This document shows positions 8,540 to 17,126 of a stretch of 64,000 nucleotides of DNA, piece after piece (the first letter of the stretch is position 1; every line of letters begins with the position of its first letter). A model generated the notes under the pieces. The model did no database searches and was not told the DNA's origin. It worked only from the letters and a program-made list of their open reading frames with translations. This DNA is from CAYTZH01 sp964442285 (GTDB lineage Bacteria; Myxococcota_A; UBA9160; JAFDET01), in assembly GCA_964442285.1 (NCBI GenBank), contig CAYTZH010000008.1, positions 1 through 64,000 on the forward strand, written 5' to 3'. Made by a program: the position numbers and the translations under genes.

Positions 8540-9159
8540 CCGCTCTCCTCCACGCTGCGCACCGCCTCGACGAACGCCGCCATGCGCGCCGGGTCCTTGC
8601 GGCCGTCGGCGCCCTCCACGCCGGTCGCGACGTCCACGCCCCAGGGCAGGAGGTCGCCGAGGTCCGACAGGACGCCGGCCACGTTCTCGGGGGTGAGGCC
8701 GCCGGCCAGGATCACGTCGTAGCCCATCTCGATCAACGGAGCCGCATCGCTCCACGGCCAGGTCTGGCCGCGCCCTCCCCCCTCCGTCGGGTGGTCCAGC
8801 AGCAGGATCGTGCCGGGATAGCGCTCCGCCGCCTCCTCGTCGGCACCGCGCAGTGCCTTGATCACGGGCAGGTCCAGCTCCTCGGCGTCCTCCGGCGACT
8901 CGTCTCCGTGGAGCTGCACCCGCTCCACCTCGATCCGGCGCAGGGTCCGCTCGATCTCGTCCCAGGGGGCGTCCCGGAAGAGCGCCACCCGCTCCGCCCG
9001 CCCGTCCACGGCCTGGGCGACCTCCACGGCGCGGCGCGGGTCCAGGCAGCGGGGCGAGCCCGGTACGAAGTTCAGGCCGACGAGATCCGCCCCGGCCTCG
9101 ACGGCCGCGACGGCGTCGTCGGGATGGGTGATGCCGCAGATCTTGATGCGGACGCTCAT
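8536..9159 (-). CDS. trpF: phosphoribosylanthranilate isomerase
   Basis: A 207-residue TIM barrel converting phosphoribosylanthranilate to CdRP. The signature KICGITHPDDA at the N-terminus holds the catalytic Cys8. VQLHGDES and the C-terminal WGVDVATGVEG, which carries the catalytic Asp, are also present. ATG at 9159. Its start lies in the second copy of a 26-nt tandem duplication; the first copy contains the trpC stop. Confidence 0.95.
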   Translation of the reverse strand: MSVRIKICGITHPDDAVAAVEAGADLVGLNFVPGSPRCLDPRRAVEVAQAVDGRAERVALFRDAPWDEIERTLRRIEVERVQLHGDESPEDAEELDLPVIKALRGADEEAAERYPGTILLLDHPTEGGGRGQTWPWSDAAPLIEMGYDVILAGGLTPENVAGVLSDLGDLLPWGVDVATGVEGADGRKDPARMAAFVEAVRSVEESG

Positions 9160-9205
9160 GCCGCCCCCCGCCGCGCGGTGCTCATGCCACCCCCCGCAGC
9201 GCGCG
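9154..9205. repeat. 26-nt tandem duplication at the trpC/trpF junction
   Basis: Copies at 9154-9179 and 9180-9205 match at 22 of 26 positions. On the minus strand each contains GGCATGAGC. In the trpC-side copy the ATGA includes the trpC stop; in the other copy the same ATG is the trpF start. The duplication therefore appears to have split an original four-base ATGA overlap. Confidence 0.7.
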
Positions 9206-9967
9206 CAGCGCTACGCCCGGATCCGGCTCGCGCATGAGCGACTCGCCCACGAGCACGGCGTGCGCCCCGGCCCGCTCGCAGCGCGCGCGATCCTCGGGGC
9301 CGTGGATGCCGCTCTCGGCCACCAGGATCACGTCTCCGGGAACCCGGGGCGCCAGGCGCTCGGTGACCCCGAGGTCCACCCGGAAGCGCTTCAGGTCGCG
9401 GTTGTTGATCCCCACCAGATCCGCCCCCGCCGCGAGCGCCACCTCGAGCTCCGCCTCGTCGTGCACCTCCACCAGCGCGTCGAGGTCCCGCTCGGCCGCC
9501 CGGGCCCGGAGCGCCGCCAGCGACGCCGGCGAGAGGGCCGAGACGATCAGCAGAACCGCGTCGGCTCCGGCCACACGGGCCTCGTCCACCTGGTACGGAT
9601 CCACCAGGAAGTCCTTGCGCAGCAGCGGCAGGTCGACCGCCGCCCGCACCGCCCCGAGGTACGCCAGCCGTCCGCCGAAGAAGCGCTCGTCGGTCAGCAC
9701 CGAGAGCGCCGTCGCTCCGCCCTCCGCGTACTGCTTGGCACAGGCCACGGGCTCGAAGTCGGGGCGGATCTCGCCCTTGCTCGGCGAGCGTCGCTTCAGC
9801 TCGGCGATCACCCGCGGCGCGGGTCCGTCGACGAGCGCCCGACGCAGGCCGCGGGGGACGTGGGCCGTGGCCTCCGCCCGGGCCTCCATCTCCGCATCCG
9901 ACACCCGCTGCCGCGCCGCCGCGAGCTCGGTCCGCTTGTGGGCCAGGATCTCGTCCAGGATGCTCAC
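9182..9967 (-). CDS. trpC: indole-3-glycerol phosphate synthase
   Basis: A 261-residue TIM barrel closing the indole ring of indole-3-glycerol phosphate. Family motifs include IAELKRRSPSKGEI with the substrate-binding lysine, LRKDFLVDPYQV, VGINNRDL and LVAESGI. It is not fused to TrpF, which is the next gene. The GTG start at 9967 overlaps the trpD stop (GTGA). Confidence 0.96.
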   Translation of the reverse strand: MSILDEILAHKRTELAAARQRVSDAEMEARAEATAHVPRGLRRALVDGPAPRVIAELKRRSPSKGEIRPDFEPVACAKQYAEGGATALSVLTDERFFGGRLAYLGAVRAAVDLPLLRKDFLVDPYQVDEARVAGADAVLLIVSALSPASLAALRARAAERDLDALVEVHDEAELEVALAAGADLVGINNRDLKRFRVDLGVTERLAPRVPGDVILVAESGIHGPEDRARCERAGAHAVLVGESLMREPDPGVALRALRGVA

Positions 9968-10989
9968 GCCGCCTCGACCTCCGCGGTGGCCTTCACCAAC
10001 GCATCGAGCTTGGCCCGGGCGGCCCCGCTGTCCAGGCTCTTGCGGGCCAGGGCGACGCCGCCGCCCAGGTCGGCCGCGGCCCCCGCCACCCAGAGGGCGG
10101 CACCCGCATTCAGGAGCACCACGTCGCAGCGCGGCCCCGCCTCGCCGTCGAGCACGCCGCGCACGATTGCGGCGTTGGTCTCGGCGTCGCCGCCCGCCAG
10201 CGCCTCCGCCGGCGACCGCGTCAGACCGACCGACTCCGGCGACAGGGTCGACGAGACGACCCTCGCGCCGTCGTAGAGGGCCGCGCGCGTCTCTCCGCTG
10301 ACGGTGATCTCGTCGAGGCCGTCGTCGCCGTGCACCACCAGGGCCCGACGCGCGCCGAGCGCGCCGAGGGCGCCCGCCAGGGGAGCCACCAGGGCCGGCT
10401 CGTACACGCCCACCAGCTGGTAGCCCACGCCGACGGGATTGAGGAGGGGACCGAGGCAGTTCATGAGTGTCCGGATGCCGAGCTCCGCGCGGACCGGCGC
10501 CACGTGGCGCATGGCCGGATGGGCCCGCCGGGCGAAGAAGGGCGCGATCCCCACCCCGTCGAGCACCTGCGCCGAGGCGGCCACCGGGAGGTCCACCCGC
10601 ACACCGAGGCGCTCCAGGACGTCGATGCTCCCGGCCCGGCTGCTGGCCGCCCGGTTCCCGTGCTTCGCCACCGGGACCCCGGCCCCCGCCGCGACGAAGG
10701 CCGCGGCCGTGGAGATGTTGAAGGTGTCCGCGCCGTCGCCGCCCGTCCCGCAGGTGTCGAGGGCGTCCGGACGCGGCGCGACCGGCGCCTCCGCGCGGGC
10801 CCGCAGGGCCCGGGCGGCGCCGACGATCTCGTCCACGGTCTCGCCCTTGGTCCGCAGCGCCACGAGCAGGGCGGCGATCCGCACCGGGGACGCCTCGCCG
10901 TCGGCGATCTCGCCGAAGGCCGCCTCGAGCAGCGTCGCCGGGAGGTCCCGCCCGTCCACCGCGCTGGCGATCGCCTCGGCGAGGCTCAC
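9964..10989 (-). CDS. trpD: anthranilate phosphoribosyltransferase
   Basis: A 341-residue enzyme transferring phosphoribose from PRPP to anthranilate. The PRPP-binding glycine-rich loop DTCGTGGDG, the segment FNISTAAAFVAAGAG, and the anthranilate site KHGNRAASSRAGS are all present. DGLDEIT corresponds to the metal-binding DE region. The GTG start at 10989 overlaps the trpG stop. Confidence 0.96.
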   Translation of the reverse strand: MSLAEAIASAVDGRDLPATLLEAAFGEIADGEASPVRIAALLVALRTKGETVDEIVGAARALRARAEAPVAPRPDALDTCGTGGDGADTFNISTAAAFVAAGAGVPVAKHGNRAASSRAGSIDVLERLGVRVDLPVAASAQVLDGVGIAPFFARRAHPAMRHVAPVRAELGIRTLMNCLGPLLNPVGVGYQLVGVYEPALVAPLAGALGALGARRALVVHGDDGLDEITVSGETRAALYDGARVVSSTLSPESVGLTRSPAEALAGGDAETNAAIVRGVLDGEAGPRCDVVLLNAGAALWVAGAAADLGGGVALARKSLDSGAARAKLDALVKATAEVEAA

Positions 10990-11570
10990 GCCGTCCCCCG
11001 GCAGCCGCGGAGGAAGTTCCCGAGCAGCGCCTTGCCCTCGGGCGTCAGGATCGACTCGGGATGGAACTGCACACCCTCGACGGGCAGCTCGCGGTGCCGC
11101 AGCCCCATGATCTCGCCGTCGGGGGCGCGGGCACAGATCTCCAGCACGTCCGGGAACGAGGCCTCCTCCACCACCAGGGAGTGGTAGCGCGTCGCCTCGA
11201 AGGGATTCGGCAGGCCCGCGAAGACGCCGCGACCGTCGTGCTGCACCGGGGAGGTCTTGCCGTGCATGAGGGTGCGGGCGCGGACGATCCGACCGCCGAA
11301 GACCTGTCCGATCGCCTGATGCCCGAGACAGACCCCGAGCAGCGGCACCCGCGCCGCGGAGAAGACGCGCACCGCCTGCAGCGAGACGCCGGCCTCGTCG
11401 GGATCGCCGGGGCCCGGCGAGATGATCAGGCCGTCCGGGCGCCGGGCGAGCATGGCCTCGGCGGAGTCGACGTCGTTGCGCAGCACCTCCACGTCCGCGC
11501 CGAGCTCGCCCAGGTACTGGACGAGGTTGTACGTGAACGAGTCGTAGTTGTCGATCATGAGCAGCTTCAC
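10986..11570 (-). CDS. trpG: anthranilate synthase glutamine amidotransferase subunit
   Basis: A 194-residue class I glutamine amidotransferase giving ammonia to TrpE. NYDSFTYNLVQY at the N-terminus and the nucleophile Cys81 in GVCLGHQAIG are clear, as is the His-Glu pair in GVQFHPESI. Very similar PabA proteins also serve folate synthesis, and this one may do both. The GTG start at 11570 lies 7 nt after the trpE stop. Confidence 0.95.
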   Translation of the reverse strand: MKLLMIDNYDSFTYNLVQYLGELGADVEVLRNDVDSAEAMLARRPDGLIISPGPGDPDEAGVSLQAVRVFSAARVPLLGVCLGHQAIGQVFGGRIVRARTLMHGKTSPVQHDGRGVFAGLPNPFEATRYHSLVVEEASFPDVLEICARAPDGEIMGLRHRELPVEGVQFHPESILTPEGKALLGNFLRGCRGTA

Positions 11571-11577
11571 GGCCGCC

Positions 11578-13065
11578 TCAGTCCAATCCTTCCCGCGCCA
11601 TGTCGATGGCCTGTACCAGGGCCCGCGCCTTGTTCTGGCACTCCTCGTGCTCCAGCTCCGGGACCGAGTCGGCCACGATGCCCGCCCCCGCCTGCAGGAA
11701 GATCTCGTCGTCGCGCACGGCCAGAGTCCGGATCGTGATGGCGGTGTCCATGTTGCCGAAGAAGTCCACGTACCCCACGCAGCCGCCGTAGGGGCCCCGC
11801 CGCACGTTCTCCAGGTCGTCGATGATCTCCATGGCGCGCACCTTGGGGGCCCCCGAGAGGGTGCCGGCCGGGAAGGTCGCCCGCAGCAGATCGAGCCAGT
11901 CCAGGCCCTCCCGCAGGCGCCCCTGCACGTTCGACACCAGATGCATGACGTGGGAGTAGCGCTCGACGACGAAGAACTCGTTCACGTCCACGCTGCCGGT
12001 CTCGGCCACGCGACCCACGTCGTTGCGGCCGAGGTCGACCAGCATCACGTGCTCCGCCCGCTCCTTCGGGTCCTCCCGCATCTCGCGCTCGAGGGCCTCG
12101 TCCTCCGCCGGGTTCCGTCCTCGGGGCCGGGTGCCGGCGATCGGGCGCAGGTCGATGCGCCCATCCTCGAGCCGGACGTGCACCTCGGGCGACGCCCCGA
12201 TCAGCACCGGCCCGTCGCAACGCAGGAAGAACAGGTACGGGCTCGGGTTGATGCAGCGGAGCTGGCGGTAGATGGTGAAGGGGTCCACCTGGAGCGGCAT
12301 GCAGAGCTGCTGGGACAGGACCACCTGGAAGACGTCTCCCGCCTCCACGTGGTCCTTGGCGCGCTTCACCATCTCCAGGAACTGCTCCCGGCTGACGTTG
12401 CACGACACGTCCATCGGCGTGCGGACGGGCGGGGACGCCTCGGGTGGCGGAAGCGGCCGGCGCAGGCGCTGCACCACGTCCTCGACCGCTGCCACCGCCT
12501 CGCGGTAGCGGACGCCGGGGTCGTCGCCGGGCTCGAGCTCCACGAAGTGCACCACCGATGCCACGTATCGGAGGTTGTCGTACACCACGACCGTATCGGG
12601 GATCACGAACCAGAGGTCCGGGAGCCCGACCCGGTCCGGGTTGCGGTCGGGAATCCGCTCCACGAACCGGACCCAGTCCCAGCCGACCATGCCGACGGCG
12701 CCGCCGGCGAAGCGGGGCAGCGCGAGCCCGTCGGGCACGACCGGGCGCGCGCGGGCCAGGCGCTCCCGCAGGAGCAGCAGGGGGTCGCCGTCGACCTCGA
12801 GCCGCCGGGTCTCCCCGCCCTCGGTCCACTCCGCCGAGGCGCCCTGGGCCCGGAAGATCGCGCGCGCGCCCACGCCCATGAAGCTGTAGCGGCCCCACTT
12901 CTCGCTGCCCTCGGCGGACTCGAGGAGGAAGGCCGTGCGGCCGTCGTCGATCCTGGCGAACAGCGAGAGCGCCGTGTCCATGTCGGCGCGGATCTCCCGC
13001 ACCACCGGGATGCGGGTGCCGCGGGTGGCCAGCTGCTGGAACTCGTCCTGAGCGGGGCGGAGCAC
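11578..13065 (-). CDS. trpE: anthranilate synthase component I
   Basis: A 495-residue enzyme making anthranilate from chorismate with TrpG. The tryptophan feedback site LLES-x10-S is intact (LLES 47-50, Ser61), so allosteric inhibition is expected. The chorismate-binding domain shows PIAGTRPRG, EHVMLVDLGRNDVG and GTLSGAPKVRAMEII. GTG at 13065 is the first usable start after an in-frame stop near 13088. It has no strong Shine-Dalgarno; tandem CGATGACRT repeats occupy that position instead. Confidence 0.96.
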   Translation of the reverse strand: MLRPAQDEFQQLATRGTRIPVVREIRADMDTALSLFARIDDGRTAFLLESAEGSEKWGRYSFMGVGARAIFRAQGASAEWTEGGETRRLEVDGDPLLLLRERLARARPVVPDGLALPRFAGGAVGMVGWDWVRFVERIPDRNPDRVGLPDLWFVIPDTVVVYDNLRYVASVVHFVELEPGDDPGVRYREAVAAVEDVVQRLRRPLPPPEASPPVRTPMDVSCNVSREQFLEMVKRAKDHVEAGDVFQVVLSQQLCMPLQVDPFTIYRQLRCINPSPYLFFLRCDGPVLIGASPEVHVRLEDGRIDLRPIAGTRPRGRNPAEDEALEREMREDPKERAEHVMLVDLGRNDVGRVAETGSVDVNEFFVVERYSHVMHLVSNVQGRLREGLDWLDLLRATFPAGTLSGAPKVRAMEIIDDLENVRRGPYGGCVGYVDFFGNMDTAITIRTLAVRDDEIFLQAGAGIVADSVPELEHEECQNKARALVQAIDMAREGLD

Positions 13066-13075
13066 GCCGTTCTCG

Positions 13076-13116
13076 CGATGACGTCAGCCGATGACATCGA
13101 TGACGTCGATGAATCC
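13076..13116 (-). promoter_or_regulatory. tandem CGATGACRT repeats in the trp operon leader
   Basis: Four copies of CGATGA(CGT/CAT/ATC) lie at 13076-13085, 13089-13098, 13098-13107 and 13107-13116, the last three exactly 9 nt apart. They start 11 nt upstream of the trpE GTG, inside the predicted transcript leader. They could be sites for an RNA- or DNA-binding regulator. No leader peptide with tandem Trp codons is visible here, so classical attenuation is not supported. Confidence 0.45.
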
Positions 13117-13140
13117 GAAATCCGCGACGCGGACGCCGAA

Positions 13141-13169
13141 CCGATACCAAACCCCCCGGGGAGCGTCAA
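13141..13169 (-). promoter_or_regulatory. predicted trp operon promoter
   Basis: On the minus strand TTGACG (13169-13164) and TATCGG (13146-13141) are separated by exactly 17 bp, a good sigma70-type arrangement. Transcription would start near 13134, giving a leader of about 70 nt before the trpE start. Confidence 0.5.
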
Positions 13170-13189
13170 CCGGAGGACGTCGACGGGCG

Positions 13190-15808
13190 CTAGAAGGGCC
13201 GCACCCGGTCGTCGCCGAGGCCGATGATGCGGTACTCGAAGCCGAACTCCACGCCCCGGGCGCGGTCCTCCTCGAGGGTCACCCGGGCGGCCCAGCAGCC
13301 GCAGCGCGAGATGTACTCCACCCCGGCGCGGTTCCCGAGGATCAGCCCCTCCTCGATCGTGTAGCCAAGGTCGTAGGTGACGGCCCAGTTCGCGGTGATC
13401 GCCCAGCGCGCCGACAGGCGCACCTGGTTGATGCGCCCGAAGCCGGTGCGGAAGTCCTCGAAGCGCTCCTCGTCGAAGGCGAAGTCCTCGAAGAAGCGCG
13501 GGATGTCCTGGACGAAGCGATAGCCGATGCGGAGGTCGTGTCCGCGCGGACTGCTCCAGCCGAAGTCCAGGAAGGCCTCCGCGAACGCGAGCTGCTCCAG
13601 CTCCAGCGCCAGGTTGAAGCGGACGTCGAGGGTGGGCAGCGGATGCAGCGTGCCCGAGGTGACGAACTGGCCCAGGTCGTCCCCGGAGATCTGGTACTCG
13701 ACCGCCGCGCTCACGTCCGCCAGCAGGCGATGCTCCACGTAGGGGGCGTCGGGCGCGTCGCGCGAGGACCTCTGTTGCCGCGTGTAGAGCCGATTCGCGA
13801 CCCCGACCACGATCCCGTTGAAGCGCCGGATGCGGTCGGCGGGGTCCCGCAGCACGTTCTCCAGGGCGAGCATGCGCACCCGCTGCTGCTCGACCAGGGG
13901 CCGCGGTACGAACAGCGGGAGGTCCGACTGGTTGAACTTGGTGACGTTCACGTAGGAGAGCTGCGGCTCGACGACGTGGATCGCGTCTTCGCCGAGGAGC
14001 GGCATCCGGAACTCCCGCTGCAGGCGGGTGCGGACGTCCACCCGGGCGGTGCCGAGGCTCCGCTGCTCCACGCCCTGGGCGAGGGTCTGGTAGAAGGTGC
14101 CGTGGTAGCCGAGCTCCGGATAGAGCTCGACCGGTCCGAAGCGCAGCGGCAGCGCCACCCGGGGATTCAACACGAAGCGGTGGCCGCGGTCGGCGAGCGG
14201 CTCCCCCTCCTGGAACTCGCCGTCGCCCTCGGGGCCGGTCGGGGCGTTGTCGAGGCTCTGGTCGGGATCGAAGCGCGCGCCGAAGCCGCTCGTGTCGGCC
14301 TCCGGGTTCCCGGCCACGATCGACGCGGCCGTGACCACCCGGCCGTTCCGCGCCACCTCCCGGCCGGCCAGGTCGACGGTCTCCCCGTCCTCGTTCAGCT
14401 CGTCGCCGTCCGGCAGGGCATCGATCCCCGTGTCCGCGAAGATCGAGTCCCCCACCAGCGGCACGCCGGGGAAGGCCTCCTGGGGGCGGTCCTGGTTCCA
14501 GAAGTAGGTGTAGCGGGCGTCGAAGGAGGTCACGATGCGATCGAACCAGGCGGGTCGGGAGGCCATCTGGCTGAAGGTGACGTCGGGCAGGCGCTGCAGC
14601 AGGAAGCGGTCGCGGTCCACCGGCTCCGGGCTCTGGAGGTCGTCGGCCCACCACACCGCGGCGACGGCCCCGTACGGGCTCGCGCCGCCGAAGGGCCGCG
14701 ACACGAACGCGATCGACTCGAGAAAGCGGTCGTTGTCGAACTCGCGCCAGTCCCGGAAGTCCGAGACGTACTCGTTGTCGGAGATCAGCTTCAGGTCCAC
14801 CAGCAGGCGGCTGCTCCACGGCAGCTCCTGGTCCGCATCGAAGCGCAGGGCCCAGCGGAAGGTGTCGAAGGGCGTGCTCGGGTCCGTGGGATCCACCTCG
14901 GCGTCGTCGGGCACGATCCGCAGCTGCAGGTCGCCCCGGGAGAGCTCGCCGTTGACGTACTCCACCTGGATCTTGGGAGCGAGCCCGCGTTTGCCGAAGT
15001 ACGCGGGCGTCAGGATCACGTTCACCCGATCGTGGGCCGCCCAGAAGAACGGCGTACCGATCTCGAAGCCGGAGCGGTTGCTCTGGCCGAACTCGGGCAT
15101 CAGGAAGCCGGACTGGCGATCGTTCTCCAGGGGGTACGCCATCCAAGGCATCCAGAAGACGGGGATGCCGAGCACCTCGAGGGTGGAGTTCCGGGCGACG
15201 GCCCACTCGTCCACCTCCACCGTGGCCACGTCGGCCCTGATGGCCCAGGGGTCCCGGCCACCGTCGGGGCAGTCGCAGGTGGTGAAACGGCCCTTCTCGA
15301 AGTAGTAGGCCTGCTCGTCCGTCTTGCGGATCTGCTTCCCCTCGAGCTTGAAGCCGGTGGCCTTGGCCTCGAGGAAGCCCTCGAAGACCACGCCGCGGAG
15401 CGTGTCCACGTCGAACTGCAGGAAGTCGGCGTGGAGCGTGTCCGGCCCGTCGTATAGCCGCACGTTGCCGCTCGCGAGGCCCTCGCGGGTGCGGTCGTTG
15501 AAGGCCACCCAGTCCGCCTCGAGGCGCCGATCGCCCTGGCGGATCACGACGTTGCCCCGGGCGACGTAGACGTCGCGCTGGCTCTCGTACTCCAGGCTCT
15601 CGGAGGTGATGTCGACGGGCGTGCCGTCGCTCGACGCCGTCGCGCCGCCGAGCTGCGCCCGGACCGGCGGCGCGGCCAGTGCGAAGACGAGGGTCAGGAG
15701 GAGGCCGGAGAGGCGGCGGGCGCGCGCAGGACCGGGAGTTCCACGACGTCGTCGACGTCGGCAGACCGCGCGCGACAATCTGCTCCCCCCTGCGCCTGGC
15801 ACGGGCAC
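13190..15808 (-). CDS. lptD: LPS-assembly protein LptD
   Basis: Up to 872 residues. It is the outer-membrane beta-barrel that, with LptE, inserts lipopolysaccharide into the outer leaflet. A basic N-terminus and signal peptide (LLLTLVFALAAPPVRAQ, cleavage near residue 51) precede an OstA/LptA-like domain (about 60-175) and the LptD barrel. Two closely spaced cysteine pairs occur, CDC at 178-180 and CGC at 836-838, positioned like the pairs forming inter-domain disulfides in E. coli LptD. An acidic loop lies around 465-550. The protein ends in Phe, as expected for a BAM substrate. The start is uncertain: GTG at 15808 overlaps a predicted -10, so GTG 15802 or TTG 15778 are alternatives. Confidence 0.92.
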   Translation of the reverse strand: MPVPGAGGSRLSRAVCRRRRRRGTPGPARARRLSGLLLTLVFALAAPPVRAQLGGATASSDGTPVDITSESLEYESQRDVYVARGNVVIRQGDRRLEADWVAFNDRTREGLASGNVRLYDGPDTLHADFLQFDVDTLRGVVFEGFLEAKATGFKLEGKQIRKTDEQAYYFEKGRFTTCDCPDGGRDPWAIRADVATVEVDEWAVARNSTLEVLGIPVFWMPWMAYPLENDRQSGFLMPEFGQSNRSGFEIGTPFFWAAHDRVNVILTPAYFGKRGLAPKIQVEYVNGELSRGDLQLRIVPDDAEVDPTDPSTPFDTFRWALRFDADQELPWSSRLLVDLKLISDNEYVSDFRDWREFDNDRFLESIAFVSRPFGGASPYGAVAAVWWADDLQSPEPVDRDRFLLQRLPDVTFSQMASRPAWFDRIVTSFDARYTYFWNQDRPQEAFPGVPLVGDSIFADTGIDALPDGDELNEDGETVDLAGREVARNGRVVTAASIVAGNPEADTSGFGARFDPDQSLDNAPTGPEGDGEFQEGEPLADRGHRFVLNPRVALPLRFGPVELYPELGYHGTFYQTLAQGVEQRSLGTARVDVRTRLQREFRMPLLGEDAIHVVEPQLSYVNVTKFNQSDLPLFVPRPLVEQQRVRMLALENVLRDPADRIRRFNGIVVGVANRLYTRQQRSSRDAPDAPYVEHRLLADVSAAVEYQISGDDLGQFVTSGTLHPLPTLDVRFNLALELEQLAFAEAFLDFGWSSPRGHDLRIGYRFVQDIPRFFEDFAFDEERFEDFRTGFGRINQVRLSARWAITANWAVTYDLGYTIEEGLILGNRAGVEYISRCGCWAARVTLEEDRARGVEFGFEYRIIGLGDDRVRPF

Positions 15809-15836
15809 GCTACCAGAGCGCTTCGGGGCGGGTCAA
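15807..15836 (-). promoter_or_regulatory. predicted lptD promoter
   Basis: TTGACC (15836-15831) and TAGCGT (15812-15807) on the minus strand are separated by 18 bp. The box overlaps the most upstream GTG codon of lptD, so if this promoter is used translation must begin further downstream. Confidence 0.4.
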
Positions 15837-15873
15837 ACGTTCAGGCGCGGTCCGCCTCGGAACGGGTCGAGGT

Positions 15874-16506
15874 TCAGCCGCCGTCCTCGAGGCAGGCGGA
15901 GATGGCGTCCAGGTCCTCGGTCATGAGTACGTCGTCCTCCAGACGCAGGGCCTTGCGCTCGAAGAGCTGCTGAAGGGCGCGATGGGCCTCCCGCAGACTC
16001 AGGCCGGCTTCCTCGGCCAGCTCCCGCAGGCGCGTGGGGAAGCGGGACCCGATGCCCGGCTCGGTCACGGCCTTGCGCAGCAGCACCCGTACGATCGGCG
16101 GCAGCAGATCGGCGCTGCCGAGCGCCGCCAGGCGCTGCTCCAGGTCGATCACCCGCCCGGCCAGGCGCTGGATCAGCCGGATGGCCACCTCCGGCCGATC
16201 GATGCACATGCCCTGGAGCGTCTCGCCGTCCACCTCGAGCACCCGGGCCGGCGTGGCCGCCGTGGCCCGGATGCGCCGCTCCCCGCCGAGCACGACGCTC
16301 ATCTCGCCGAAGAACTCGCCCGGCCCGAGGCGGCCGACCAGGTGCCGCCCCCCCGCGGTCTCCCGGGTCAGCTCGATCTCGCCGGCCTGGATGATGTAGA
16401 GAACCTCGCCGCGCTCGCCCTCTTCGAACACCACGTCTCCGGCGTCGAACGTGCGTTCGTAGTGGCTTCGGACCTCGAAACCGGTGTCTCCGGGATGCGT
16501 CGACAC
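15874..16506 (-). CDS. Crp/Fnr-family transcriptional regulator
   Basis: A 210-residue protein with an N-terminal cyclic-nucleotide-binding fold (about 15-125; GEVLYIIQAGEIEL and GPGEFFGEMSVVLGGERRIRATA match the phosphate-binding cassette region). A long helix and a C-terminal winged helix follow (about 150-200; TRLRELAEEAGLSLREAHRA). There is no Fnr-type cysteine cluster, so an oxygen-sensing iron-sulfur centre is unlikely. Ligand and targets are unknown. The GTG start at 16506 lies 57 nt after the tlpA stop, so it may belong to the ccdA-tlpA transcript. Confidence 0.85.
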   Translation of the reverse strand: MSTHPGDTGFEVRSHYERTFDAGDVVFEEGERGEVLYIIQAGEIELTRETAGGRHLVGRLGPGEFFGEMSVVLGGERRIRATAATPARVLEVDGETLQGMCIDRPEVAIRLIQRLAGRVIDLEQRLAALGSADLLPPIVRVLLRKAVTEPGIGSRFPTRLRELAEEAGLSLREAHRALQQLFERKALRLEDDVLMTEDLDAISACLEDGG

Positions 16507-16563
16507 GAGCCCTCCCGGCGGCGGGGCCGCCGAGGGGCGGTTCGTCCGACCGGTCCCGGGTCT

Positions 16564-17097
16564 TTAGGCCTGGGGCGCGGTTCCCGCGACCTCGGCGATG
16601 AAGCCTTCGAGGTCGGCCGCCTCGATGAGCCCGACGTGGAGCTGGGCGATGCGGCCCTCGGCGTCGACGATCACCAGGGTGGGAAACCCCTGGGCCCCGA
16701 ACTCCCGGGCGAGGCTCTCGGTGCCCATCAGGATCGGGTATTCGGCGGGATGCTTCTCGAGGTAGGCCCGCACCTCGTCGAGCCCGCCGGTGTCGATCGA
16801 GATGCCGAAGATCCGGACCGGCTTGCCCTCCTGGCTGCGCTGGACCTCGTTCAGGATCGGGATCTGGAACTCGCAGGGAGGACACCAGGTGGCCCAGAAG
16901 TCCAGGACCACGGTGTTCCCGCGGAGGTCGGCCAGGGACACCGGATTGCCGGACAGGTCCTCGAGGGTGAAGGCGGGCGCGGGCTCCCGGCCCTCGCTCG
17001 CCTCGGCGGCGGCGTCGTCGCCGGCACCCGGGGTCGCCTCCTGGCAGCCGGCGGCGAACGCGGTCAGGACGAGGACGACGAGCAGTGCCCGCTGCAT
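16564..17097 (-). CDS. TlpA-like thioredoxin-fold lipoprotein
   Basis: A 177-residue periplasmic thiol-disulfide reductase. The first 18 residues are a lipoprotein signal ending in the lipobox FAAGC, with Cys18 as the lipidated residue. The thioredoxin fold carries the active site WCPPC at 71-75 and the cis-proline segment GFPTLVIVD. It lies 29 nt downstream of ccdA, which supplies electrons from the cytoplasm, so the pair probably reduces disulfides outside the inner membrane, for instance for cytochrome c maturation. Confidence 0.92.
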   Translation of the reverse strand: MQRALLVVLVLTAFAAGCQEATPGAGDDAAAEASEGREPAPAFTLEDLSGNPVSLADLRGNTVVLDFWATWCPPCEFQIPILNEVQRSQEGKPVRIFGISIDTGGLDEVRAYLEKHPAEYPILMGTESLAREFGAQGFPTLVIVDAEGRIAQLHVGLIEAADLEGFIAEVAGTAPQA

Positions 17098-17126
17098 GGA
17101 ACCTCCGCGCGGTCCGCGCCCGAGCC

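Noticed and set aside
13066..13189. Trp leader peptide and attenuator
   Set aside because: No short frame with consecutive Trp codons and no terminator-type hairpin with T-tract was found in the leader.
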